Positions 1 to 9,488 of a stretch of DNA of 34,327 nt are shown piece by piece; position 1 is the first letter of the stretch; every line of letters starts with the position of its first letter. The notes below the pieces were generated by a model, which saw only the letters and a program-made list of their open reading frames with translations, searched no databases and had not been told where the DNA came from. A program made the position numbers and the translations under genes. Source of the DNA: Paraglomus occultum (lineage: Eukaryota > Glomeromycota > Glomeromycetes > Paraglomerales > Paraglomeraceae); the NCBI GenBank assembly GCA_910592205.1, contig CAJVPJ010000214.1, forward strand, positions 1 through 34,327, read 5' to 3'.

Positions 1-11
1 TTTCTCATGTA

Positions 12-759
12 CTAGCTGTCTAAAAACAGCTTTAGCAGTTTTCTGTAGTTGTCAATAAAGATCCTATAAAATCGAAGTTTGGTTTGGATAAAATCTATAT
101 TATTCTGACCAACTTGTTCTTTCTCTATTTCCCAAACCCTTACATCCGGATGATTTGATTCCACCCAATTCTTTGCCTTTCTCGAATTTTTTTTGTTATC
201 GAAATACAAGTATATAATCGGTCTTTCTTTCCTGAACCACCATCCAAATAACTCTAATGAATCAAAACGTTCCATTACTTCATCATCATTCCATTTTGTA
301 ACATCAGTTATTTCAATAATATAATTTTTTCCTACAGGGTCCTGTCCATACGCATATGAAAAATGTCGATAAAAGTTATCCAGGTGGTAAACAAAGGATT
401 TTGTCTTCAGGTCGCCGGATATCCCTATATTAATATAATGACACATTAGCTTAGTATTAGAGAAATTGTATAATTTACGCAAAGCAATACTTCATACCTG
501 ATGACCAGAACCAGACCTCAATCTTCCAATTATGATCCAGGGCTCGTCTCAATGAAGGATAATAACCATCGTCCTCAGCAACTAAAAGAATTACACCAGG
601 ATCCTTAATATGGACGATATCCAATATAGAATGTCCAAGTTCCATATCGACTTTCTTTTCTTTATTTGCGATACGATCGTAAACGGTCACATCATAACCT
701 TGATTTCGAATCCAATGTTCTCGTCTGATCTTTTTTTTTGCGTTGCCCAATATCATTTG
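12..759 (-). CDS. NYN-domain (PIN-like nuclease fold) protein, 5' part missing
   Basis: Two exons on the minus strand (759-498 and 424-12) joined by an intron at 497-425; the splice keeps the frame through a Ser-Ser-Gly junction. Exon 1 carries the second half of a NYN domain: a Lys-Lys-Val-Asp-Met-Glu-Leu segment (the usual conserved Asp), then a strand 'VILLVAEDDGYYPSL' and 'WKIEVWFWSSG'. Exon 2 is a 137-residue tail with 'FSYAYGQD', 'LFGWWF' and 'VRVWEIEKEQ'; I recall similar tails in NYN proteins of arbuscular mycorrhizal fungi. NYN proteins are RNA-cleaving or RNA-binding PIN-like proteins. The usual DxD (G-D-G-D-F/Y) reads E-D-D-G-Y here, so one acidic residue may be lost. The first half of the fold with its leading Asp is not visible upstream. 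Exon 1 begins after an AG (CAATAG) and carries an ATG at 756. The gene may be a truncated pseudogene, or may have a distant first exon. Confidence 0.6.
425..497 (-). other. Spliceosomal intron (73 nt) of the NYN gene
   Basis: On the minus strand the donor is CAG|GTATGA and the acceptor is AATATAG|GG. A near-consensus branch site, TACTAAG, lies about 30 nt before the acceptor. Removing it joins two open frames at a Gly codon split 1+2, and the protein stays collinear with the NYN family. Retention would stop translation within a few codons (TAA just after 'MKYCFA'). Confidence 0.75.
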
Positions 760-777
760 CTATTGAGTATACAATGA

Positions 778-960
778 AATAAATGGCTACAACTACAAGA
801 TAATGAGCACCGTGCACGACTGAAAAAAGAGCGTCGGCCAGTATATTCAATGGTGGAAGAAATTATGGAAATGTGGTTGCAATATGCACTTTCAAGACAA
901 GTAACATTATTTTTTGATATTATCTTAGCTTTAATAGGCGTTGCCGAAAACGTTTTATAA
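778..960 (+). pseudogene. Tigger/pogo transposase remnant (CENP-B type helix-turn-helix)
   Basis: A plus-strand frame without stops between TGA (775) and TAA (958) reads 'KWLQLQDNEHRARLKKERR', then 'PVYSMVEEIMEMWLQYALSR', then 'VTLFFDIILALIGVAENVL'. This matches the Tc5/CENP-B DNA-binding domain layout: K-W-L, basic R-R, hydrophobic-(V/I)-E-x-x-(M/L)-x-x-W, then a helix with I-L-x-x-A and a G-V-x-E turn. Two short deletions appear to have removed residues in the last helix. No DDE domain follows. It lies antisense to, and directly upstream of, the NYN exon, so its insertion may have cost that gene its 5' half. The family is recognised by eye only. Confidence 0.5.
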
Positions 961-1166
961 TTCGTTGGATGAATATCATTCATAAATATTTCTCGCCCTG
1001 TCTGCTTTCTTCGAAGAGCATTTTAAAAAATTTCCGGAACAGATGATCCACGTCTTCTCATTGTATTAATTTGGATTGAGCCTATAATATTCTTGAGTAG
1101 TTCTTGGGCCTTCATTCTACGTGTTACATCGAATCGAACTCGACATCTGCCACCTTCGTAAGATTT

Positions 1167-1863
1167 TTACACTGTCAAGAATTTTTGATAGTTCATATAT
1201 TTTATTTTGTAATAGTCGGGAGGAGAATGGTATGATCGTAAGTATGGATTGTTTTCCTGTAGCCATTCGCAGGCATCTCTTAGAGAAGGATGGTACCAAA
1301 GATTTTCTGGGGAAGACAGGTCGACGTTTTGGAGAAACGCACCCAGCATACTGGAATACAGTGATAGTGTTCCTAGATCTTTTGAATATCCAAATTGACC
1401 TTTAATTGATCGGTATTCTGAGTAAGTGGGTACATTTGATGATCTGCCAAGGCTCGAGTGTAGAATACAGGTGACAAATATTTTCGTTTGCCATCAGGGT
1501 AAAAGGAGAAATTCGTGTCAACCTAGGACACGGGGAAGGGGATAGTGGACATATAGCTACTTTTGTACTATAGAGCGTGGATGCGTAATTGGGGGAATAT
1601 GAGGCCAAATGGGAAGACGGAATTTGTTTGGCGAGTGATCCTTTGATCTGATTAGGGTATAGCAAACGTGAACAGTGTGAGCACGGAATGCGAGGAAATT
1701 GTGTATAATCAACGTCGTGGAGTCTGCGGAGGACTTTTAATAAGGTATCAAACGCCGCCAAAACGTATGATCGATTGGCGCAAGAGACGTTCGTTAATTG
1801 AAGGGAGGATTGCAATAAATCGGTTGAAGATAACATGAGAAGCAGGTTGGGGGAAGTGAACAA
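1167..1863 (-). pseudogene. Helitron-like / DUF6570-type element remnant
   Basis: Reading the minus strand from 1863, one frame gives 'RSYVLAAFDTLLKVLRRLHD' and then 'FPRIPCSHCSRLLYP', a CxxC segment. After one or two frame changes near 1450-1500 the frames give 'KRKYLSPVF', 'SLGRSSNVPTYSEYRS', 'GQFGYSKDLGTLSLYSSML' and 'WLQENNPYLRSY', ending in a stop near 1167. This order (CxxC, YLSP, SLGR, EYRS, GYSK, LYS-LGAF, NNPYL) is what I recall of the region before the helicase in DUF6570/Helitron-like proteins that are abundant in arbuscular mycorrhizal fungi. No Rep or helicase motif is present in the window. The frameshifts make it a decayed fragment. Confidence 0.6.
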
Positions 1864-2135
1864 GAATAGCGATCAACGATCCGAGACATTTATTATTAAA
1901 TGGATCCTCTTAAGAGTAGGGAAAGAGCATAATCGTGTCTGTTTTTATAATATTAAAAAGGGTTTCGAGGTTAGTACCGAGGGAATCTACACGATTAATA
2001 GTATTATTAATAATAAGATTCAGGTATTGATATTCACATGCTTGCATGGCTAAATGGTGTGTTTAATCAAACTAATGGTTGCATCTAAAGAGGTTTCGGA
2101 GACAATAATAGGGTCATGAGAAATGCGAAATAAAT
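1864..2135. other. Spacer without recognised gene
   Basis: AT-rich spacer between the Helitron-like relic and the palindromic repeats. It contains a small AT palindrome near 1996-2016 (ATTAATAGTATTATTAATAA) but no coding signal I trust. Confidence 0.4.
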
Positions 2136-2255
2136 CATCAAAAAATTTACGGTGCAGTGGGTGAAATTATAGAAGCAAAATTTAATGTATACTAAATTTA
2201 TGTTAAACTCAAATCTTATATATATAAATAATCACGTGTCCGTAAATTTTTGATG
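2136..2255. repeat. MITE-like palindromic element, copy 1
   Basis: A 120-bp unit begins CATCAAAAAATTTACGG and ends CCGTAAATTTTTGATG, which are inverted copies with one extra A. The interior holds GCAGTGGGTGAAATTATAGAAGCAAAATTT in pieces shared with copy 2, followed by an AT-rich stretch and AATAATCACG. There is no coding capacity. The sequence just beyond the right end (GGCGATGCTGGGAAA) is also shared with copy 2, so the true element may be longer and left-truncated. Confidence 0.6.
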
Positions 2256-2321
2256 GCGATGCTGGGAAAAATACTTCTCTAATCGATAATCACCTGATCA
2301 AATCGTCCCCTTGAACTTAAC

Positions 2322-2457
2322 TTCCCAGCGTCACCATGAAAATTTCACGTTCACACGACTGCAGTGGGAATTATAGAAGCAAAATTTTAATTAAACTTAA
2401 ATCTTACATATCGAAATAATCACGCGTCCGGGAATTTTTGATGGTGATGCTGGGGAA
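2322..2457. repeat. MITE-like palindromic element, copy 2
   Basis: The ends are inverted: TTCCCAGCGTCACCAT at 2322-2337 pairs with ATGGTGATGCTGGGGAA at 2441-2457. The interior repeats copy 1 in the same orientation (GCAGTGGGAATTATAGAAGC, AACTTAAATCTTACATAT, AATAATCACGCGTCCG, AATTTTTGATGG). It differs from copy 1 by many substitutions and small indels, so both are old. Confidence 0.65.
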
Positions 2458-3436
2458 AATGTCCGCTTTAGCTAGCGTTCACACTCCAGGAAAAGCCAAC
2501 TCATGCTGAGAATTCTTTTGGGGGTCTTTAATTGGGTATATCAAAACCCCAGCGTTGGTTTTTATCCTTGTACTTGCTCAGATTCAGGCACCCATCCCCT
2601 GGTGGAAGTCATACTAATACTTAAGCAATGCCAGAAAAAAAATATAATGGCCACAATGTTTATTATTATGATGTCGCTATTCAACAAACAATTTTGGACA
2701 CTCATATCACTCACACGTCTCACTCACAACATCAGTGTAATTATATTATGACCCCTCGGTAAGGTTTAGCTGCTCTCGTAGATTACGGATATTTTTTACA
2801 AAATATGACACCATCGTATGTAACAGAGTCTACGTTATATTAATTAATATTGGAAAACTGCGCCTTTTGTCAAATAAAATTCCAGACATTACTTTAAGAT
2901 TTCTAGTGTACTGTGGAAGGCAACGATAAATGATATAGCTTCTGATATTAAATAACGATTAAATTCCTTCTACTCCCGGCAACGCTCTGACAAAATTATT
3001 TGATTTACAGAATGCTTTGTACAATAAATCCGTACGGTTTTACTCTTAATATTAAGCAGTAACGATAATTTATCATTCACTCGATGTAAAGCTTTAAGAT
3101 ATCATTTGATGAAAGCAATTGAATAGCTTTCTTTTTCCAATTTGATTTATCGGACAGTCAAGCAATTAGTCGAGAATAAATGCTGCCGATACTCACTAAA
3201 TATCGCGTAAACCCGATTTTTTATGTATATCACAAAAAGGCTTATAGGCTTGTAACTTTTCGCGATGTTACGAACAGAATAATTCTTAGATTTTGCATTT
3301 TTCTCCCACTTATTCTCTTTTTGCTCTCTTCTCCCTCTGTCTCTCACATCCATGCTGACTAATTTACCAAAACATTGAACGAAAAACACACACACAATTT
3401 AGTCACTTAATGTAGACATTTCAGTACAAGAATTGA
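2458..3436. other. Spacer without recognised gene
   Basis: AT-rich DNA with only short random open frames on both strands. I see no domain, repeat array or RNA gene. Confidence 0.4.
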
Positions 3437-3439
3437 ACA

Positions 3440-3459
3440 TTTATTTATTTATTTATTTA
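3440..3459. repeat. (TTTA)n microsatellite, possible poly(A) region of the secreted-protein gene
   Basis: About five TTTA units. On the minus strand this reads as overlapping AATAAA hexamers about 130 nt downstream of the stop codon at 3592, so it could supply the poly(A) signal of that gene. The regulatory role is inference. Confidence 0.4.
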
Positions 3460-3591
3460 ACGAACATTTCGTCTGTATATTCAAGCTCGACACAAAATGA
3501 CTTCCTCTATAAATAATATTATGTCCAACCAGAATAATTACTGTAAGTGGACCAATCATATTCAGTGCAGAACATGAATTCTCTTATCAAA

Positions 3592-3798
3592 TTATACTGA
3601 AGTTACTGTCCCTTTGTCAGCCGGGTTGTACAATGAGAGCGTGCCGTCATTATTAGTGACAGGTGCAGTGTCCGATTGAAGTTGTTGTTCAGTTTGGCGT
3701 CGTTCAATACCGTGGGCAGAGCAGTCGATTGGTGCGGCAAAGGAAAGACCGAGCAAAGCGCAGAGAACGAAAAGAGCAGTGATTTGAGAGAATTGCAT
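3592..3798 (-). CDS. Small secreted protein (68 aa) with signal peptide
   Basis: The 68-residue protein starts at an ATG in a good context (CTAAAATG, A at -3). Residues 1-22 are a textbook signal peptide: a short polar start, hydrophobic core 'ALFVLCALLGLSF', then Ala-Ala-Pro as a likely cleavage site. The mature part is about 46 residues, polar and Gln/Thr rich, with a single Cys near the start and an Arg-Arg (IERRQ) that could be a Kex2-type processing site, leaving a peptide of about 34 residues. No family is recognised. It appears to be a single-exon gene with no overlapping rival. Proteins of this build in plant- or animal-associated fungi are often effector candidates or processed secreted peptides, but function here is unknown. 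Confidence 0.7.
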   Translation of the reverse strand: MQFSQITALFVLCALLGLSFAAPIDCSAHGIERRQTEQQLQSDTAPVTNNDGTLSLYNPADKGTVTSV

Positions 3799-4177
3799 TT
3801 TAGTTGGATGAATTATTGTACAAGGATTGTTTGTTTTTTGATAGTTTGGAAATGATATTACAATCGAGGGTGTGTGGAGTTAAGTTATTTAATTTGTATG
3901 GTGGAGTAGCCCAGCTACGATTTGTCTTGTCGAGGAATCTTGTTGATTGAAAAACTTTTGGCAACCTCATGCTGCTTTTATTTCTTTTCCGGCTCGATAT
4001 ACGAATGCGAGTTTAATTAATTAATTGGGGGACTTTTCTTTAGTTTCCAGTTTCAAATTTGGCGTACAAGTAACAGATTAGTCGTAATGCCGAGAAAATG
4101 AAGAAGAAAGCGAAGTTTAAAGAAAAATTTATCAATTAACTTCTTCGGAGCAATTTTAATTTGGTTAGATTATTATT
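3799..4177. other. Upstream region of the secreted-protein gene
   Basis: Noncoding, with short AT-rich tracts (TTTAATTAATTAATT near 4013-4026). It should contain the minus-strand promoter and 5' UTR of the small secreted protein, but no clear TATA box was found. Confidence 0.35.
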
Positions 4178-4342
4178 ATGGACAACAGGTTACTATTTTT
4201 AACGGAATTAATCAATCTCTTACCAGGGGATTATGGGAAAGAATTTATCCAACTTGTTACACGCATCCCATGTAGTACAACTTTAGCATACAGGCGGAAA
4301 TGGGTTGAATATCGTAGTAAAAAACCGCACTCAGAGAAATAA
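4178..4342 (+). CDS. Small ORF, 54 aa, unknown
   Basis: ATG with A at -3, preceded by an in-frame TAG four codons upstream, ends at TAA. The product starts 'MDNRLLFLTELINLLPGDYG' and ends with a basic stretch 'AYRRKWVEYRSKKPHSEK'. It has an amphipathic acidic-hydrophobic first half and a strongly basic second half, which is unusual for a random frame in such AT-rich DNA. The 'R-K-W-V-E-Y-R' piece is vaguely like the first helix of HMG-box proteins, but no Trp/Pro pattern confirms this. It could be one exon of a longer gene. Function unknown. Confidence 0.3.
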   Translation: MDNRLLFLTELINLLPGDYGKEFIQLVTRIPCSTTLAYRRKWVEYRSKKPHSEK

Positions 4343-4380
4343 CTCTACTATTCTGGCTCTATTGAAAGTAAATTAGAGAG

Positions 4381-4388
4381 TATAAAAA
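4381..4388 (+). promoter_or_regulatory. Possible TATA box (TATAAAAA)
   Basis: TATAAAAA precedes a pyrimidine-rich tract (TTTTCTTTCCTTCCTTTTTT near 4449-4470). No convincing ORF starts just downstream, so this may be chance in AT-rich DNA. Confidence 0.15.
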
Positions 4389-6022
4389 TAGAGGGTAAAG
4401 TTGGTCAGCGATATTAGTTGACGTTGTGTTAATCGCTGTTCGTTAGTTCTTTTCTTTCCTTCCTTTTTTCCCCTAGAGGGTAAAAGTGGGGGCGTTTTAT
4501 TGGTCAAAGGCTTTTTTGTTCTGTATTACTAATTAGTGTATTTGTTGAATGTAATTTGTGTCACCACGTAAATCATATCTTGTGAGCTTCTTACAATCCG
4601 AACTTTTCGCTCGCTATTATTTTTGATGCTAGGAACAACACTGTTTACTAATCGGATCTTTCTTTCTCCGGAAACTCCTCTGACACGTATTAAGTATAAT
4701 CATAGAGAGTTTCATTTTTTGATAACGATATTATGACAAGCTTATTAGATTTCTTGCCAAGAAAATTTACGTTCGTGACCTGATTATTGAATAATGTTAA
4801 TACTACATTATTAGGTACTTCATGCAGTCGATGCTGAAACGCAAGCTAAGTTGCATCTATGTCCTTTATACTATCCCCTCATCATTATGACAGTATATTC
4901 ATACTAATATGATAACTTGTTTGATGGTTTGGGTAGAGGCGACTGTGAATTATATGCACTTGAAACTGGGGATAAAGTATTCGTGGAGATTCTATCACAT
5001 ATTAAATTATAAACGGGAGTCAACATCAAAGTTGCACATATCAGACCTCTCTAAGTGTGCATTCCCATTGGGACAATACATTAAGAAAATAGTAACACGA
5101 CGAAATTAATAAAAATATATTAATTTATTATTTAATTAATTATTTACGATTTGCTTGTTTCATTTGACTACTTTTTCCCCACCAACAAATCTTATGTGTT
5201 CACCTGCGTCATCTTGTTGTAACAAAAATAAGCGTACATGCTCCAAGCTTTGCACTACTGGCGCTAATAGTTGTAATCCCAGTACTGTTATCTATTCTTC
5301 AGCATCACATGTCGCCCAAATTTACCTTTTTATTATAGTAACGACTATCCGTTGTTTCAAATCACTTCTAAGATGCATTTATTAATACGGACTAATTGAA
5401 ACCATGAACAAAACTATAACAAACCACAAACAGCAACCACCATTAACAACGAGTACTAGCAAACTGCACGTGCAACAAGATTAATTAGATAATTAACAAC
5501 AACGATAATTCGAACTTGGCGAATATTAATGATATAATTTGTCAATAGAAACATAGATATCACGAGCATGCATTTAGGGATTACAGTTTACATGGACTGA
5601 AAAAAGAAATCAGAATACAGCGTTTATCACTAAGTCCCGAGCTCCAAATCGTGCATTTAAGGATGGTGTGCATTTAGAGAGCGTGCCACTCAAAAAGGTT
5701 TTTCTGTATGCATATTCAGGAACGTTCTCTTTTAAGTAATCTTTGGAGATTTGTCTAGTATGTTTCGGATCATTAAATACTTCATACTGTCACTGGTTTT
5801 CTTCGCGAGGCGGCTGCGTGTCGATGCTTAGTGATGACTTAGCCAACTTTATTATATTGTTCAAATGTCTATCCATTACTATTCTGATATCGCATATAGC
5901 TACTAATTATCCGTTTTAGAGAATAATTTTTTTTTCTAGACAAATGATTTCACTATTGCTAGACAAATGATTATATTGACTATTATATCCATGTTTCGTA
6001 GTACACTTGTCGGCGACTTACA
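4389..6022. other. Spacer, low coding signal, one short direct repeat
   Basis: Open frames of 66-76 residues occur near 4909-5109 and 5155-5385 but show no domain, and the second is a Cys/Ser/Thr-rich frame typical of noncoding DNA. An AT-rich tract lies at 5105-5147. A 14-bp direct repeat sits at 5936-5972. Confidence 0.4.
5936..5972. repeat. 14-bp direct repeat, two copies
   Basis: CTAGACAAATGATT occurs at 5936-5949 and again at 5959-5972, a spacing of 23 bp. It is exact in both copies. It could be a slippage product or the footprint of an excised element. Confidence 0.7.
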
Positions 6023-6208
6023 ATGTCGAATATATCTGAGGCAAAGGATATCTTCTTTATCGGATTTTCTATACTATTCGTAATATTTATAAATATATAC
6101 GTGGGTTGGTTGAAAAGTTCTGATCGTGAACAATTATCTCAACAACTGCCCAATATATTTAAAAACAAAAACTATGGTTGCAAGCCCGAGGTTTTAGTAA
6201 ACAACTGA
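6023..6208 (+). CDS. Small membrane-type ORF, 61 aa, unknown
   Basis: Starts at ACAATG (A at -3). A single hydrophobic segment (about residues 10-30, 'IFFIGFSILFVIFINIYVGW') is flanked by acidic residues on the amino side and Lys on the carboxyl side, followed by a polar tail with one Cys. This is compatible with a small single-pass membrane protein, but AT-rich noncoding DNA often gives Phe/Ile runs, so support is weak. No family recognised. Confidence 0.25.
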   Translation: MSNISEAKDIFFIGFSILFVIFINIYVGWLKSSDREQLSQQLPNIFKNKNYGCKPEVLVNN

Positions 6209-8251
6209 AAAAAAGCTGGCCTGAATTGACCTGGTAGTTGTCGAGTTATGTACGTTCGTTGACGATACCCTAAACCAATTGGAAAATAGTCGCAATTAGA
6301 AAGAATGGTAATTTCTAATTCCTCATAGAAATTAGGAAAATGTCATATGACAAACCCAAAATTTCAACGCAGTCCGATGTCTCCAGCAAAAGTTTCAAAC
6401 GCTCGACATTTAATTCTCGGATAGTGCATAGGCATTATAACATTATGAATATAAGTTTTATAAATTCCTATCTCCATGCATTTAGATCGTGGGATAATCG
6501 TTGCCATAGGTTGAATGATCGTCGCAAAATCTTAGCCACGTGATATTTTTTATGGCATTAGCATCTCCGAATCACAGCATGCGTAATCTCTAACGGTTAG
6601 TATAAGGGAAAAATTTCGCAAGGATTGCATAGAAGACTGTGGAGAGATGAATTTTTGAAAATTATGCTTAAATCGAATTTTTCCAATTGTTTAAGTGTGA
6701 TAGGAAAAAATGAACGCTACTCAACAACTCACATGTCAACTCGCACCAACTTTTTTTTTCACTTGTTCCTCGGAAGCTCAAGCTTCGAATCCTTGTCTTT
6801 ACTTTTAAGTGAGACCGGCACTTGTCAAGATAAAAATCCACGATCAGAATTTTTTAACCACTTTTACGTATATACAAATTGAGAATTAAGCAAACGTTTA
6901 ATATTGTTTGGACAACGGCTGTTAGATGATGACACTTTTCTTGTAGCGTTTAAATTAGAAGGGCGTAACTATAACCTACGCGACTGTCCTTTTTGACTTT
7001 CGAAAGGATACAATTATACTGATACAGAATGTATACCGTTTATCCGCAAGATTCGGACTTGTTTGTTGAATACAATATTACATTACGAGTCGTTTCTATT
7101 GCCCAACATACAACTTTTTACTAAACTAGCCACCATCCAATAAACCGTTCCAGGGCATAATAACTAATTCCATCAAATTCAACGTAGACCCTCACACGAT
7201 TTATACAAATATTGAGCATAAAACTATCTTGTTTACCAAGGCTTAATGCTCTCACAATATTGATAATTTACTATATAGTTTTGGAGAGTTGGTTGTTATA
7301 TTTTGAGCAAATCAAGTTAATTGGACATTGTAAACCGTCTATTAAATAAACAACATTCTTGGTCAAAAAGGGATGGTTTAAGCATCGACAGAGCGTGTTT
7401 ATTGCCTGTGTTAGTTACCGTAAGTTCTGTTTGATGTTACTACAGTTTTTCTGCTTAAAGTTGAGGACATATTGCAAATAAACTCATTACAACATTTCTA
7501 GCACTGGCACTTAACAGGAACTTTGTAAATTACGCGGTAATTGTTGTGAGCCGCATGTATTAATGCAATTGACTCTAGTTTTATAGACAGAGCGACTGTT
7601 GATACAATGTGTATAATTTCCTTTATTTATCAACATTATGTAATGGCAACTTGAGATTAAACATTTTTCTCTATAATTTGTGATATAATTTACTTTTATA
7701 TTTAATATGTGAGAAACTCAATAATTAAAATTGTATCAATACACTTGCGGAAGTTTCTATAAGAGACAGTCAACTAAATGCATAGCACAAGCGCTCACTA
7801 TTGTCAGATTTTTTATGTTACATTTCTTAATCTTTTCCGAATAACTTTATCATATTTTGTTGATACGTGTATCTTAAACTTGTATTAGCGTTTTACTTTA
7901 TAAAAAAATTTAACGTAGCTATTTTCCTATTGTCTGGCAACCAAATAGCCTCTTCTTTTTTTGGGTTGTTTACGATAGGTCCTGTACTTGGAATTTTCGA
8001 ATACAACAAAAAGTCTTAAAACAACATTGTTGAGCAAAAAATGTTGTGTCATGTAAAACAAAATATGTGAAAACTACACAATGGTGCAATTCTTCATAAA
8101 GATCGAATCGCTTTCATCAATGGCTGATTTTTAGGCATTTTGCATTCATACGCTGCCAAGACACGTTGTGTTGAGAAAAAAATTACATAATAATAATATT
8201 TATTATATATACTTTAAACTCCAAACGTTTCTGATAGAATACCATATTTAG
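6209..8251. other. Long spacer without recognised gene
   Basis: Two plus-strand frames (6340-6543, 67 residues; 6625-6882, 85 residues) open here but have no domain or family resemblance. 6883-8251 holds no frame worth reporting and no visible repeat family. Confidence 0.4.
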
Positions 8252-8518
8252 TTAGCACATCATTGCGTGATTTAACAAAAGAATGGTTTCAGGCTTTTGA
8301 CGAGATAAATCTGTGGTGTAACTGGTATAAGTCGTATGCATGATAGAAAGATGTATGATATTAAGAAAAGGCAAACTGCTTTGGTTGCACTCGGCCAACA
8401 TCACTTTCTTTTCAACATCCCCCCATCTCCCCGCATCCCCAGCATTCCTAATGTAGTACGTTACAGATACATGAGCTTCATCTGATAATCCAATCACAAT
8501 TTGACGATAAATTCCCAT
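8252..8518 (-). CDS. Hypothetical ORF, 88 aa from first ATG
   Basis: The frame is open further upstream (to 8644) without an ATG; the first ATG is at 8518. The product contains 'IVIGLSDEAHVSVTYYIRN', 'AGRWGDVEKKVMLAE' and a Leu/Ile-rich stretch, and looks more protein-like (mixed charge, Gly, Trp) than its surroundings. It could be an exon or a remnant. No family recognised, and no splice sites could be settled. Confidence 0.22.
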   Translation of the reverse strand: MGIYRQIVIGLSDEAHVSVTYYIRNAGDAGRWGDVEKKVMLAECNQSSLPFLNIIHLSIMHTTYTSYTTDLSRQKPETILLLNHAMMC

Positions 8519-9488
8519 CAACGCGAATTTAGCTCGGGAACTAGCAATTAACTCAAGGTTTATCAGAAACGGTGATAAAAAAACTATATTTGCTGATTTG
8601 GTTTTCTTTGTTAAAAAACGCCCCGTCCCCAACAACGTTAACAAAATTAGTGCAAGCGCAAATCGGATCTACAGGTCGTGGGAAACAGCACAAAGAGCGA
8701 GGTCTCTTTGTGGGCGTTTACATCTAGCAAGCCACATAACTAATGATTACATGTGAAGAAATGACGTACAATTAGCATTACCTACCATCAGAAAGATTGA
8801 TTATCAAACTTTCATAATTAGACACTACCCGCATCGGGGTTCCCTGATGTTTGTATCACCAACACCATCTAGCATACAAAAATTTGTCGAATAATACAAA
8901 GATATTTTTCCGACACGTTTATGGTAATTCATCGTTACTTTGCATATCGAATCATAATCGAATCATAGCTAACACAAAGTCTATATTTGGAATGGCTCGG
9001 GGAAAAGTGTCGGAATTATACGACCAGTCCCTAAACAATCCGGAACGGTTAACCTGTGTACCTCTCTATATCTAGGCGAATAAAGATTTTCTCATAAATG
9101 TTGATTAGATCGAACAGATGTTTGTGAAAAATTGAGGATTTTCAAACACGTGTAACATACTTGCAGAAAACGAGGATATTCAACGTACAGTAAATATGCT
9201 TGTATTTTTTTTTTTCGAATTCGAAATAATATTACACTTTTGCGTAAAAATACTGCAAGTATTAACGTCAACAGTTCGAGCCTTTATCTACCAAAAGAAA
9301 CCCCCGAGCATTTAATAATAAAAAAAGAAAAACTAAAAACTTTTAATACTTTTGTGTGTGAAATCATAGCGAAATGTTCTATGACTATTAACAAAAAGAT
9401 AAAATTATGTCCCGTGACTTGGTTTCACAATATCAATCTTAGCATACATAGTATATCACTCATAACTATACAGTACAGCAATCCCCTG
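8519..9488. other. Spacer downstream of the zinc-finger gene
   Basis: AT-rich noncoding DNA containing the 3' flank of the minus-strand zinc-finger gene. A T9 run occurs near 9207. No canonical AATAAA was found within 100 nt of that gene's stop. Confidence 0.35.

Noticed and set aside
753..983. Minus-strand 76-codon frame
   Set aside because: It is antisense to the Tigger-type helix-turn-helix relic, which explains the open frame.
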